This document shows, piece after piece, positions 52,814 to 62,606 of a stretch of 64,000 nt of DNA. This DNA is from Paramesorhizobium salinisoli (GTDB lineage: Bacteria > Pseudomonadota > Alphaproteobacteria > Rhizobiales > Rhizobiaceae). Under the pieces are notes generated by a model. That model saw only the letters and a program-made list of their open reading frames with translations, was not told the DNA's origin and did no database searches. Both the position numbers and the translations under genes were made by a program. Numbering within the stretch: position 1 is the stretch's first letter; each line of letters opens with the position of its first letter. The stretch is from assembly GCF_003335045.1 (NCBI RefSeq), contig NZ_QOZG01000003.1, positions 1-64,000 on the forward strand, given 5' to 3'.

Positions 52814-54145
52814 CTATAGCAGCTTTTCGATCTGGCGGCCTGTCTTCAGGAAATTGGCCGGATTGATAGCCGTTCCGTGCTGGCGAATTTCATAATGCAG
52901 ATGCGGCCCAGTAGAGCGCCCGGTGCTGCCGGCTTCGCCAATGGCCGTACCGAGCGAGACTTTCTGGTTCTCGCTGACCAGAATCCGGTCCAGATGGGCG
53001 TAGCGGCTGGTGAAGCCGTTTCCGTGATCGATTTCCACCATGTTGCCATAGCCGCCATTGCGTCCGGCCCTGATGACGGTTCCGCTGGCGCTCGCCGTTA
53101 CGCTTTGGCCCGTGCGGGCGCGAAAGTCGATGCCGGCATGAAAGGCCGGAGTTCCGATCAAGGGATCGCGTCTCACGCCGAACAGGCTGGTAACCGGCAT
53201 TCCAGGCACCGGATTGGCGAGCGGAAGAGTGCGAACCGTTTTCTTGAGCCGGTCGAGCCGTTCCAGTGCCGTATCGAGGTCCTGGAGCTGCATATCGAAA
53301 CTCTCGATGCTTTCCGTCGGTGAATCGGATGAGAGGAGAGGGCCGCCCATCCCGGACTGCTCATCCTGACCTTCGACCTTCAGCCCGGCCGCATTGAGCG
53401 TCTCGGCAATGTTGTCGGCGGTTTCAAAGGCGCTTTCCGTCAGATTGCGCACCTTGTAGATCTGTTCCGTTTCGATCTGCCTCAACGAGCGGTTGATTGT
53501 CTGGAAAATCTCTTCGGCTTTCTCGCCCGCCGACTGGCCGGACAGCCCTTCGGAAGGGCGTAGCTCGTCTGTTCCGGCTTTGTCGATCTGGGCCTTTTCC
53601 AACGCCGTCGGCGTTGGACCACTAGGCCCGGTGATGATCGGGTCGACCCCCATGAACATCGCGTCAGCCAGGTCATCGCTAGGCAGGAATTGCGTATGCT
53701 GCTCCAGAGCCTGGCGCGCTTCCGGGAGAGCAACGTCGCTGGCGCGTTTCAGGAGAGGGGCCAGACGGCCGCTCCGCTGGCTCAGCGTCTTCTGCCGCTC
53801 GATCAATTCGGAGACCTTGCCTTCCATCACCTGCTGGTCGAGCAATTGGCGGCTGGTGATCCTGTCCACCTGCGCCCGCAGCGTTGAAATCCGGTCCTCA
53901 TAGAGCTGCTGCGTGCGTGCCTGGCGCGCGATCCCTGCGCCAATCAGATCGTCACGAATGACCAGATAAGATGTCGCGAGCAAATATCCGATCGCGATAG
54001 CGGCACAGAAAGAGCCGCCCAGGGCGAAGACCCAGGGACGAATCGTGAAATGGCTGATAGCGTCGCCGCGCGCTATAATGATCGTGTGCGGCTCTTTTCG
54101 CTTTCCGAAGATGGGGAGGCTTTCGTCGGTCACGGGGCTAGCCAT
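52814..54145 (-). CDS. M23-family peptidase with coiled coil (membrane-anchored)
   Basis: A 443-residue envelope protein: cytoplasmic N-terminus (about 1-35), one transmembrane segment (VFALGGSFCAAIAIGYLLAT), a long coiled coil (about 75-140 and 210-310; LYEDRISTLRAQVDRITSRQ), and a C-terminal LytM/M23 domain. The zinc ligands are intact: HAGIDFRA and HLHYEI, so it may be an active endopeptidase and not only an EnvC-like activator. A Ser/Asp/Pro-rich middle section is low complexity. Related M23 proteins act in polar growth in rhizobia. It converges on prfB. Confidence 0.88.
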   Translation of the reverse strand: MASPVTDESLPIFGKRKEPHTIIIARGDAISHFTIRPWVFALGGSFCAAIAIGYLLATSYLVIRDDLIGAGIARQARTQQLYEDRISTLRAQVDRITSRQLLDQQVMEGKVSELIERQKTLSQRSGRLAPLLKRASDVALPEARQALEQHTQFLPSDDLADAMFMGVDPIITGPSGPTPTALEKAQIDKAGTDELRPSEGLSGQSAGEKAEEIFQTINRSLRQIETEQIYKVRNLTESAFETADNIAETLNAAGLKVEGQDEQSGMGGPLLSSDSPTESIESFDMQLQDLDTALERLDRLKKTVRTLPLANPVPGMPVTSLFGVRRDPLIGTPAFHAGIDFRARTGQSVTASASGTVIRAGRNGGYGNMVEIDHGNGFTSRYAHLDRILVSENQKVSLGTAIGEAGSTGRSTGPHLHYEIRQHGTAINPANFLKTGRQIEKLL

Positions 54146-54238
54146 ACTTTAATAAATGAATTTGTGCGATCATTACACTCTGTTAGGGTTAATAAAGCAT
54201 TGCGGCCAAGGCGCGGTGCCCCCTGAATACACGAGATA

Positions 54239-55069
54239 TCAGGTCGAAAGGGAGGAGAGCGCGCGATAGAAAGACGGCGTGAGACCGGCTTCCGCACGGG
54301 CCAGGTCGTTGAAGGGAGGTTTCAGGTCTCCGCGAAAATTGACGCGCACGAGCTCCTGGAAACGCGCCACCGGATCGATCCTGTTGCGCGCGCAGAAGAA
54401 GCGGAACCATTTCGCGCCGACGGCAACATGGCGTTTCTCGTCATTGTAGATGATATCGAGAATGGCGGCTGTATCGATATCGCCGGCTTCGCGCATCTTT
54501 TCGATGAGTGATGGCGTGACGTCGAGGCCCCGCGCCTCGAGGATAAGTGGCACCACCGCAAGCCGGGCTTCGAGATTGTTCCTCGTCTGGTGGGCCGCCT
54601 GCCACAATCCGTCATGGGCCGGCAGATCGCCGTAATCGGCGTCAAGCTCGCGCAGGCGGTTGCGCAAGAGCGTGAAATGGCGCGCCTCATCATCCGCCAC
54701 CCTCATCCAGCCGTCGAAGAAGCTGCGCGGCACGGGCTGCGCCGCAAAACGGGCGACGATATCAAGCGCAAGATCAATGGCGTTGAGCTCGATATGCGCC
54801 AGCGCATGCATCAGCGCGACGCGACCGGCTTGTGTATTGAGCGACCGTTTTTTGAGCATGCGCGGCGGGACAAGCTCCGGCTTTTCCGGCCGGCCAGGCC
54901 TTTCCGGGATCGGCGGATCGAGCGGGTTGCGCACCGAAAGCGTGCGCGCGAACCAGCGAGCGGCCGTTTCGCGCGTCAGGCGGACTTTCAGGTCGAGATC
55001 GTGCGCCAGGATCGCCCGTATGGCGCCGCCGCGCAGGCTGGCCTCCAGCATTGCGGCTTCGGTAGCCAT
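54239..55069 (-). CDS. DUF455-family ferritin-like protein
   Basis: A 276-residue protein with the ferritin-like fold: HALAHIELNAIDLALDIVAR, WMRVADDEARHFTLLRNRLR and IIYNDEKRHVAVGAKWFRFF provide the Glu and His residues that bind a di-metal site in this superfamily. Function unknown. The ATG shares its A with the stop TGA of bcp (TGATG), so the two are translationally coupled, which may hint at an oxidative-stress link. An ATG 9 nt upstream, within bcp, is an alternative start. Confidence 0.85.
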   Translation of the reverse strand: MATEAAMLEASLRGGAIRAILAHDLDLKVRLTRETAARWFARTLSVRNPLDPPIPERPGRPEKPELVPPRMLKKRSLNTQAGRVALMHALAHIELNAIDLALDIVARFAAQPVPRSFFDGWMRVADDEARHFTLLRNRLRELDADYGDLPAHDGLWQAAHQTRNNLEARLAVVPLILEARGLDVTPSLIEKMREAGDIDTAAILDIIYNDEKRHVAVGAKWFRFFCARNRIDPVARFQELVRVNFRGDLKPPFNDLARAEAGLTPSFYRALSSLST

Positions 55070-55554
55070 CAATGCCACAGCGATTTTACCGTCTGGAGCA
55101 CCTCGGCAGCATGTCCGGGGACTTTTACCTTGCGCCAGACATGGACGATCCTGCCATCGGGGCCAATCAGGAAAGTCGTGCGTTCAACGCCCATATATTT
55201 GCGTCCATACATGCTCTTTTGCACCCATACCCCGTAAGTCTGGAGAACGGTCTTTTCCTCGTCCGCGGCGAGATCGACGCTCAACTCATGCTTCGCCTTG
55301 AACTTGTCGTGTTTCTTGACGCTGTCGGGCGACATTCCGACGAGGGTGACGCCCATCTTGTCGAAATCCCCCTTCAACCCGGAAAACTCTATGGCCTCCT
55401 GCGTGCAGCCGCTGGTGTCATCCTTGGGATAGAAAAAAAGGACGACGGGCTTGCCCCTGAGGGCTAAGAGCGAGAGCGTTCCGCCGCCGTCGCGCGGGAG
55501 GGAAAAATCAGGCGCGGTGTCGCCAATATCGGGACCAATATCTGAAATAGCCAT
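55069..55554 (-). CDS. bcp: Bcp/PrxQ-type peroxiredoxin, single-cysteine form
   Basis: Thiol peroxidase that reduces peroxides. The 161-residue product has the thioredoxin-like core, GKPVVLFFYPKDDTSGCTQE with the peroxidatic Cys near residue 50, and YGRKYMGVERTTFLIGPDG. The resolving Cys that E. coli Bcp has five residues later is absent, and there is no other Cys in the protein, so it must work as a 1-Cys enzyme with an outside reductant. Coupled to the DUF455 gene. Confidence 0.93.
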   Translation of the reverse strand: MAISDIGPDIGDTAPDFSLPRDGGGTLSLLALRGKPVVLFFYPKDDTSGCTQEAIEFSGLKGDFDKMGVTLVGMSPDSVKKHDKFKAKHELSVDLAADEEKTVLQTYGVWVQKSMYGRKYMGVERTTFLIGPDGRIVHVWRKVKVPGHAAEVLQTVKSLWH

Positions 55555-55709
55555 ATCAATGCCTTTCTTTTATGGAGGTGCGTAGCGGGTTCGATGATTT
55601 CTTCGGCGGCGGGGCGCCGGCAGGGTCTATCTTCCGAACCGGCAATATATGATTATCACGGGAATCGTCCATCGTATCCCGGCGAGGTTCTCTCTATCGG
55701 CATGGGAAT

Positions 55710-58700
55710 TTGACTGCGAACCCCGAAAAAATCCGCTTCAGAAAGCGCGATATAAAAGAATTGCACCTTTATCCCTCGGCTTGCGGACAGGCGACGCCTC
55801 CTGTTCACGGTCCGCGCAAGCGCTCGCTTGTCTGGCTAGCCTGCCGTGGTTTGCTTTCCGTCCTGATTCTGCTTGGCATTGTGGCAGGGGCGGGATTTGC
55901 GCTGCTGCGCGGCGGTATCACCGGCGAGACGCTGACGCGGGAAGCTCAAACCGCGCTTCAGTCCGTCGTCGGTGCGAAAGCGGAGGCTTCTCTTTCCGGC
56001 GCGCGCGTGTCCCTCGATCAGGATCGCCATATCGCGCTCCAGGCTGAAAATGTCTCCATCACGAATCGTGAAAGCGGCTTTTCGGTTCATGGAATTCGCT
56101 CGGTCCGTCTCGGTCTGGCGCCCATGGCGCTTCTGGCGGGCGAGATCCGCGTCGCGCAGGTGGAAATCGACGGCGCGGATATCAAGCTGCCTGAGTCAGA
56201 AGTCGGGATTCTTGCCTCGTTGCCGCGCGACCAGCGCGGATTGATCGATTTCGGCGCGGTTTCGCAATTGCTGTTCGAAGCCATCGCACAGGGGGTAACG
56301 CGGCTTGACCAGCGCTCGACGCGTTCGATCATCGTGCTGAATACAACCATCAGCTTCAAGATGATGGATGAGGAGAAAGCCGTGGAGGTCGAAAGGGCCG
56401 ACCTGACGGAAAAGAACGGCAAAATCGCTCTGAGCGGGATTTTTAACTGGGAAGGCAAGACAATCGCGCTCAGCGGAGAGGCGCAACGCGGCGACAACGC
56501 CGACATCACGACATTCAGCATAAGCGTCAATGGCATTCCGCTGAATATCGATCCGCCACCCGAGGTAACGGAGCAGACCGCTGGAGGACGGCCCAATCCC
56601 GCGCATTTCCGGTTTCGTGGCGACGCCGATCTGCAACTCGACGGTAAAGCCACCGCCAATGGCGATCCGGCGCAACTCACCGCCCGTTTGAGTATCGCTG
56701 ATGGTACGATGGATCTCGGCCGCAACTCGGGTGTCCCTGCTGGCGCGATCCTGAACTTTGGGCTGATGGCAGGACGTGACAAGATCGAACTTCAGCCTTC
56801 GACCTTGTCGCTCGGTGGCGTGGAGGCGAAGTTCAACGGTGCGATTGGTCCGCAGCCAGCCGATGTGTCGGGAGAGCCTGCATACCGTTTCGAGATCGTC
56901 ACCAGTTCGGCGACATCGGCGCCGAGCGAATCGACGGAACCGCCGCTGCCTTTCGGCGCCCGCATCGCCGGCCGCTACCTCGCCGACGAAAATCAGCTCG
57001 ATTTCAACGAGCTGAACATCAAGACCACAGGCGGCGAGCTCTATGGCCAGGGCAGCATGACCTTCGGTAACGGATCGCCGGAGATGATCTTCCTGTTGCG
57101 CATCCCCGAAATGCCGGTTGCACATGCCAAGCAGCTCTGGCCGATCGACGTGGCGGATGGCGCGCGCCTGTGGGTGCTCACCCATCTCTACGGCGGAAGG
57201 CTGACGAACAGCCAGATCGATATCGCGCTTCCTGCCGGGCGGTTCAATGGCCCGGAGAAGCCGGCTCCCCTCGAGCCGGACGAGATAAAGGCCGATTTCC
57301 ACGTGTCGGACACGCGTTTCGACGTGGTCGGCGACCTTCCGCCGGTGCGCGATGCCACTGGTGCAGTCAGCGTTCGCGGGGCGCATACCACGGTGACGCT
57401 CGAAAAAGGCACGGCCTATACATCCAGCAACCGGCAGGCGGATGTTTCCAAAGGTACTCTGGTCATTCCATGGGGGCCGCAACGGCCGGTGCTCGCTGAT
57501 CTGGACATCACTGTGAAGGGTGATGCGGCAGCCATTGCCGAGATCATCAATTATAAGCCGATCGACGCGCTGAAACATGCGCCGTTCACGCCGGAGGAAG
57601 TGACCGGCGATGTCTCGTCGCGCATTTTCGTGACTTTTCCGGTGACGCGTGATGCGCCGGAGGGCAGTCTTAAATGGAATGCCGCTATCGACTTTTCGAA
57701 TCTCGATATCGCCAAGCCCGTGGATAACCAGACCATTACGGACGCAAAGGGCACGTTGCATATCACGCCAGGGCTCGCGCAGATCAAGGCGGACACCAAG
57801 CTGAACGGTATTCCCGCGACAGTCGATCTGACGGAGCCGATCGGCCATTCCACTGCCAGGCGGCAGCAGATGGTCAGGCTTGAAATCGATGACAAGGTAC
57901 GGGCGAAGGTGTTTCCTGCGCTCAACTCGATTTTTTCGGGGACGATATATGTGAACATGGCGATGCCCGTGGATGGCAAGCGTGCAGTTACCGCCGATCT
58001 GAGCAAGGCGGAAATCAACGTCCCCTGGATGGGCTGGAAAAAGGGCGCGGGCGTCCCGGCAAAAGCCGCGCTGACACTTGTAGGAAACAGCCTGGGCGAA
58101 CAGGATGTCGAGGTCAGGGATCTCGACATTTCGGGCGACGCCTTCCGTCTGCAGGGCGACCTCTCGCTTTCAAAGGGTGACCTGCGTACAGCCAACCTCA
58201 GTCAGGTCCGCTTCAATCGCACCGATGATATGGCGGTGAAAATCAGCAGGATCAGCGGCGGCTATCGTGCGGATGTCAATGGGGCGTCCTTCGACGGCCG
58301 GGCGCTTCTCAGGCAGGTTACCTCGACTGGGAGCACCACGGGAGGGGACGGCGCCGGCAAGATGCGTCTTGTGGTCAATGCCGAACTCGGTCATGTGACC
58401 GGTTTCAACGCGGAGACGCTTCAGGGCGTTTCGGTATCCTATGAAGGTGTCGGCTCGACCGTTTCCAGTCTGTCGATGAATGCAAAGACCACTTCCGACA
58501 AAGCCTTTACCGCAACGAGCAGCGCCCAGAGCGGCGCGAAGTCCGTTTCGCTCCAGTCCGCTGACGCCGGAGCAGTGCTGCGCTTTTTCGATTATTACGA
58601 CAAGATGTCGGGCGGGACGATCAGCGTCAGTCTGACAGCGCAGGGCGATGGCCCGTTGCGCGGTCAGGTCGCGGCCAGGGACTTTGCCATCGTCGACGAA

Positions 58701-59138
58701 CCGCGCTTGTCGAAAATCGTATCGAGCCCGCCGTCGAGCGGCGGCACCAGTCTCAATCAGGCGGTTCGCAAGGATATCGACGTCTCGCGCGTCCAGTTCG
58801 ACCGCGGCTATGCCCAGATCGAAAAGGGCAAGGGTTATGTTTCCCTTCAGCGCGGCGTCGTTCGCGGCCCGCTCATCGGAACGACGTTCCAGGGCACGCT
58901 CTACGATCCGAGCGGGAACATGTCCATCACCGGCACATTCATGCCCGCCTATGGGCTGAACCGGCTCTTCGGCGAACTACCCATTCTCGGTGTCCTCCTC
59001 GGAAACGGCCGTGACCGCGGCCTGATCGGCATCACCTATAAACTCACAGGTTCCGCCAAACAGCCGCAAATCATCGTCAACCCGATCTCCGTCATGGCGC
59101 CGGGCATCTTTCGCTCGATCTTCGAGTTTCAGCAGTGA
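55710..59138 (+). CDS. AsmA-like (YhdP/DUF3971-type) envelope protein
   Basis: A very long protein (1142 residues) with one N-terminal transmembrane segment (LLSVLILLGIVAGAGFALLR) and a continuous beta-strand-rich periplasmic part. The closing region DFAIVDEPRLSKIVSS, GPLIGTTFQGTLYDPSGNMS and GTFMPAYGLNRLFGELPILG is typical of YhdP/TamB/AsmA proteins that form bridges for phospholipid transport between the membranes. A TTG is the start; no ATG exists before the membrane segment and TGGGAA lies upstream. It ends exactly at the stop of the convergent tyrS. Confidence 0.8.
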   Translation: MTANPEKIRFRKRDIKELHLYPSACGQATPPVHGPRKRSLVWLACRGLLSVLILLGIVAGAGFALLRGGITGETLTREAQTALQSVVGAKAEASLSGARVSLDQDRHIALQAENVSITNRESGFSVHGIRSVRLGLAPMALLAGEIRVAQVEIDGADIKLPESEVGILASLPRDQRGLIDFGAVSQLLFEAIAQGVTRLDQRSTRSIIVLNTTISFKMMDEEKAVEVERADLTEKNGKIALSGIFNWEGKTIALSGEAQRGDNADITTFSISVNGIPLNIDPPPEVTEQTAGGRPNPAHFRFRGDADLQLDGKATANGDPAQLTARLSIADGTMDLGRNSGVPAGAILNFGLMAGRDKIELQPSTLSLGGVEAKFNGAIGPQPADVSGEPAYRFEIVTSSATSAPSESTEPPLPFGARIAGRYLADENQLDFNELNIKTTGGELYGQGSMTFGNGSPEMIFLLRIPEMPVAHAKQLWPIDVADGARLWVLTHLYGGRLTNSQIDIALPAGRFNGPEKPAPLEPDEIKADFHVSDTRFDVVGDLPPVRDATGAVSVRGAHTTVTLEKGTAYTSSNRQADVSKGTLVIPWGPQRPVLADLDITVKGDAAAIAEIINYKPIDALKHAPFTPEEVTGDVSSRIFVTFPVTRDAPEGSLKWNAAIDFSNLDIAKPVDNQTITDAKGTLHITPGLAQIKADTKLNGIPATVDLTEPIGHSTARRQQMVRLEIDDKVRAKVFPALNSIFSGTIYVNMAMPVDGKRAVTADLSKAEINVPWMGWKKGAGVPAKAALTLVGNSLGEQDVEVRDLDISGDAFRLQGDLSLSKGDLRTANLSQVRFNRTDDMAVKISRISGGYRADVNGASFDGRALLRQVTSTGSTTGGDGAGKMRLVVNAELGHVTGFNAETLQGVSVSYEGVGSTVSSLSMNAKTTSDKAFTATSSAQSGAKSVSLQSADAGAVLRFFDYYDKMSGGTISVSLTAQGDGPLRGQVAARDFAIVDEPRLSKIVSSPPSSGGTSLNQAVRKDIDVSRVQFDRGYAQIEKGKGYVSLQRGVVRGPLIGTTFQGTLYDPSGNMSITGTFMPAYGLNRLFGELPILGVLLGNGRDRGLIGITYKLTGSAKQPQIIVNPISVMAPGIFRSIFEFQQ

Positions 59139-60392
59139 TCAGACCGGCCGCACCAGAATATGCTTCTTGCGGCCGAGCGACAGCTTGATCACGCCTTCTG
59201 CGGTCAGTTGATCCGCGCCTACCACCGCGCGTTCATCCTTCACCGCCTCGTCATTGATGCGCACCGCACCGCCCTGGATGTGGCGGCGGGCTTCGCCGTT
59301 CGAGGCTGCCAACCCCGCCTGGACGAGCAGCGCCTGCACGCCCATGCCGGCCTGTAGCGCGTCACGCGGGACCTCCACAGTGGGAAGATTTTCGGCTAGC
59401 GCGCCTTCCTCGAAGGTCTTGCGCGCCGTCTCGGCAGCTTCTTCGGCGGTCTGGCGGCCATGCAGGAGCGTCGTCACTTCGGTGGCGAGAATCTTCTTCG
59501 TCTCATTGATCTCGGAGCCGCCCAAGGCCGCCAGCCGCGCGATTTCATCCAGCGGCAATGTCGTGTAGAGTTTCAAAAAGCGCTCGACATCCGCATCCTC
59601 GGTATTGCGCCAGTACTGCCAGAAATCATAGGGGCTGAGCATGTCGGCGTTGAGCCAGACCGCGCCCGTGGCCGATTTACCCATCTTGGCGCCGGATGAG
59701 GTGGTCAGCAGCGGCGAGGTCAGCGCGTAGAACTGGGCATTGAGCATGCGATGGCCGAGATCTATGCCGTTGATGATGTTGCCCCATTGATCCGATCCGC
59801 CCATCTGGAGCATCACGCCATGGCGCTTGTGCAACTCCACGAAATCATAGGCCTGGAGGACCATGTAGTTGAACTCGAGAAACGAGAGCGACTGTTCGCG
59901 GTCGAGCCGAAGCTTCACGCTGTCGAACGACAACATGCGGTTGACGGAGAAATGCTGGCCGACGTCGCGCAGGAATTCGAGATATTTGAGACCGAGCAGC
60001 CAGTCGGCATTGTTGACCATGAGGGCATCCTGCGGTCCATCTCCGAAGGTCAGGTACTGGCTGAAGCAGCGCTTGATGCTGGCGATATTGCTATGAATGG
60101 TTTCTTCCGTCATCAGCTTGCGCGCCTCATCCTTGAAGGACGGGTCGCCGACCATGCCGGTGCCGCCGCCCATAAGGGCGATGGGGCGATGCCCGGTTTG
60201 TTGCATCCAGTGGAGCATCATGATCTGGATAAGGCTGCCCACATGCAGGCTCGGGGCCGTGGGATCGAAGCCGATATAGCCGGTCACGATCTCCTTCTGG
60301 AACAGCGTGTCGAGGCTGGTTTCGTCAGATATCTGATGAATGAAACCGCGCTCGGAAAGCGTGCGAAGAAAATCGGATTTAAAGCCGGACAT
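59139..60392 (-). CDS. tyrS: Tyrosyl-tRNA synthetase
   Basis: Class I synthetase that charges tRNA-Tyr. The 417-residue product starts [20 protein letters not shown]; an open frame of 97 codons further upstream lies in the divergent anmK region and is not conserved. HIGH-type motif LHVGSLIQ, tyrosine-binding [24 protein letters not shown]-type motif KMGKS, and a C-terminal S4 domain ([20 protein letters not shown]). No T-box or leader element is visible. Confidence 0.97.
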   Translation of the reverse strand: MSGFKSDFLRTLSERGFIHQISDETSLDTLFQKEIVTGYIGFDPTAPSLHVGSLIQIMMLHWMQQTGHRPIALMGGGTGMVGDPSFKDEARKLMTEETIHSNIASIKRCFSQYLTFGDGPQDALMVNNADWLLGLKYLEFLRDVGQHFSVNRMLSFDSVKLRLDREQSLSFLEFNYMVLQAYDFVELHKRHGVMLQMGGSDQWGNIINGIDLGHRMLNAQFYALTSPLLTTSSGAKMGKSATGAVWLNADMLSPYDFWQYWRNTEDADVERFLKLYTTLPLDEIARLAALGGSEINETKKILATEVTTLLHGRQTAEEAAETARKTFEEGALAENLPTVEVPRDALQAGMGVQALLVQAGLAASNGEARRHIQGGAVRINDEAVKDERAVVGADQLTAEGVIKLSLGRKKHILVRPV

Positions 60393-60504
60393 CGTCCCTT
60401 TTCCTGTCTTGTCTGAAAATGCACGTCTGACTGGCGCGCAAGCTGTATTGAATGGACGGCGCGCTTTAACATCATTCAGAGGCGAATCACAAGAAAGCAG
60501 CGTC

Positions 60505-61707
60505 GTGACAGATATAAAACGGGCAATCGGGTTGATGAGCGGCACGTCGATGGACGGAATCGACATCGCGCTGATCAGGACCGACGGACATTCCCTGGTG
60601 GAACGGGGCCCCTCATTGAGCGTCGCATATTCGGATGGGTTCCGCGCGCGCCTGAAGCAGGGGCTTGCCGACGTCCGCGTCATTCGCTCGCGGGATCAGC
60701 GTCCCGGTGTTCTGGCTCGCCTCGAGCGTGATCTGACGCTGCATCATGCCATCGCCCTGCATGATTTCCTGCATGTGCACGCCATCCATCGCGAAGCGAT
60801 TGACCTCATCGGTTTTCACGGCCAGACGATGATGCATCGTCCAGACGAGGGGCTGACGGTGCAGATCGGCGACGGCCGGCTTCTCGCGACCGAAACCGGA
60901 ATTCCGGTCGTTCACGACATGCGCGCCAACGACATGGCGCATGGCGGGCAGGGCGCCCCGCTGATCCCCGCCTATCACGCCGCTCTCGCTGCCGGTTTGG
61001 ATGACCAATGCGGGTCCCCGGTGGTGTTCGTTAATATCGGCGGTATCTCGAATCTGACCTATGTCGGTTCCGACGGGACGCTCGTCGCCTTCGACAGCGG
61101 CCCCGGTAACATGCTGATCGACCAATGGGTGGAAACGCATACGGGGGCGGCTTTCGACAATGGCGGCGCCATCGCCGCGGACGGTGTCGTGGATGAGGCG
61201 CTGGCCCGGCGATATCTGTCGCATTCTTTTTTCACCGGCAATGTCCGCCGGTCGCTCGACCGTGGCGACTTCCTGCCGCCGCACAGGGATGAGGCATCGC
61301 TTGCCGACGGTGCGCGGACGCTGGCCTTTGTCAGCGCCGCCGCCATTTTGAAATCCGCCACGCACCTGCCGCAAAGACCGAAAATCTTTGTGGTGAGCGG
61401 CGGAGGACGCAAGAATATCGCCATCATGCAAGTTCTGAAGGAACTGGCAGCCGGACAAGGCGCAGAGGTAGTGAGCGCCGAAACCATGGGGCTGGACGGC
61501 GATGCCATGGAGGCGGAAGCCTGGGCCTATCTGGCGGTGCGCTCGCTCAAGGGATTGCCGCTCAGCTATCCCACGACGACAGGCTGCGATGCCCCCGTCA
61601 GCGGGGGCATTCTTGTTCATCCTGAGACCGACTTCGAGATCCCCGGAGAAATGATGAGATTTCAAAGAATTGCCGAGACGATCGCAGGTGACGACCGAGA
61701 TCGGTAA
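60505..61707 (+). CDS. anmK: Anhydro-N-acetylmuramic acid kinase
   Basis: Phosphorylates and opens anhydroMurNAc in peptidoglycan recycling. A GTG start is chosen, giving [20 protein letters not shown] and 400 residues; no ATG lies closer. Signatures: [12 protein letters not shown] (P-loop-like), [50 protein letters not shown] and [13 protein letters not shown]. It is divergent from tyrS. The amidase and PBP genes earlier in the window concern the same polymer. Confidence 0.94.
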   Translation: MTDIKRAIGLMSGTSMDGIDIALIRTDGHSLVERGPSLSVAYSDGFRARLKQGLADVRVIRSRDQRPGVLARLERDLTLHHAIALHDFLHVHAIHREAIDLIGFHGQTMMHRPDEGLTVQIGDGRLLATETGIPVVHDMRANDMAHGGQGAPLIPAYHAALAAGLDDQCGSPVVFVNIGGISNLTYVGSDGTLVAFDSGPGNMLIDQWVETHTGAAFDNGGAIAADGVVDEALARRYLSHSFFTGNVRRSLDRGDFLPPHRDEASLADGARTLAFVSAAAILKSATHLPQRPKIFVVSGGGRKNIAIMQVLKELAAGQGAEVVSAETMGLDGDAMEAEAWAYLAVRSLKGLPLSYPTTTGCDAPVSGGILVHPETDFEIPGEMMRFQRIAETIAGDDRDR

Positions 61708-61716
61708 TGCTCGATA

Positions 61717-62391
61717 TCAGCGCAGCCGCTTCGGCTTCGCCTCCACCAGTTCGCCATTCAGGCGACGGTCGAGATAATCGGCGCACTCGCCGATGACCTC
61801 GTCGATCATCCCGGTGAAGAAATGGTTCGCGCCGGGAAGCGTCTTCTGCGTGATGGTGATGCCCTTTTGGGTCTTCAGCTTGTCCACCAGGCCTTGAACA
61901 TCCTTCGGCGGCGCCACCTTGTCCTGGTCGCCATGGATGATGAGGCCGGAAGACGGGCAGGGCGCGAGGAAGGAGAAATCGTATGTGTTCGGCTGCGGTG
62001 CGACCGAAATGAAGCCTTCGATCTCCGGGCGGCGCATCAGGAGCTGCATGCCGATCCATGAGCCGAAGGAATAACCGGCGACCCAGCAGGTCTTGGAATC
62101 CGGATGCAATGACTGCACCCAATCGAGCGCGCCCGCCGCATCCGACAATTCGCCCGAACCATGATCGAACTCGCCCTGGCTGCGGCCGATGCCGCGGAAA
62201 TTGAAGCGCAGCGTCGTGAAATTGCGTTGCTGGAACATGTAGAAAAGATCGTAGACGATCTTGTTGTTCATCGTTCCGCCGAACTGTGGATGCGGGTGAA
62301 GGATGATCGCGATCGGAGCGTTCTTTTCGCTCGAAGGCTGGTATCGGCCCTCCAGACGTCCGGCCGGGCCGTTGAAAATGACTTCAGGCAT
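61717..62391 (-). CDS. Alpha/beta hydrolase (COG2945-like)
   Basis: A 224-residue serine hydrolase. HPHPQFGGTMNNKIVYDLFY includes the oxyanion-side HPHP and GG elements, NFRGIGRSQGEFDHGSGE the NFRG motif, and GYSFGS the nucleophile elbow. An Asp (HGDQDKVAPP) and a His (GANHFF) complete the triad. Substrate unknown. It is convergent with anmK (9-nt gap). Confidence 0.88.
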   Translation of the reverse strand: MPEVIFNGPAGRLEGRYQPSSEKNAPIAIILHPHPQFGGTMNNKIVYDLFYMFQQRNFTTLRFNFRGIGRSQGEFDHGSGELSDAAGALDWVQSLHPDSKTCWVAGYSFGSWIGMQLLMRRPEIEGFISVAPQPNTYDFSFLAPCPSSGLIIHGDQDKVAPPKDVQGLVDKLKTQKGITITQKTLPGANHFFTGMIDEVIGECADYLDRRLNGELVEAKPKRLR

Positions 62392-62473
62392 GTGTACTCC
62401 ACTCTTTGCCGCATGGTCGGGAGATTCTGTCTGCGTGGCCTTGACGGGTCAGCGCATCGCTCATAAAACCGAC

Positions 62474-62490
62474 TTTAGAACATTTCAAAA
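62474..62490 (+). promoter_or_regulatory. Candidate Irr box (iron control element)
   Basis: TTTAGAA-CAT-TTCAAAA fits the Rhizobiales Irr motif TTTAGAA-N3-TTCTAAA with one mismatch in the right arm. Its place upstream of a suf-type cysteine desulfurase and sufB fits established Irr control of suf genes in this order. It lies in the 215-nt divergent gap between the hydrolase and the desulfurase. Confidence 0.55.
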
Positions 62491-62508
62491 CTGGACATGA
62501 TGCCCAGT
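62490..62508 (+). promoter_or_regulatory. 19-nt near-palindrome next to the Irr box
   Basis: ACTGGACATGATGCCCAGT matches its own reverse complement at 16 of 19 positions (ACTGGaCAT-g-ATGcCCAGT), directly adjoining the Irr box. Symmetry and position suggest an operator for a dimeric regulator of the suf locus; the factor is unknown to me. It lies about 100 nt before the desulfurase start. Confidence 0.4.
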
Positions 62509-62606
62509 ACAGGAGTGGCTTAATAGGCTGTTCCGGGTTCAAATTTCAAGAAAATTGCGCTTCTGATGGCGTGGTGACGATAAAACGAAAGAAAGAGCTG
62601 CAGGAT

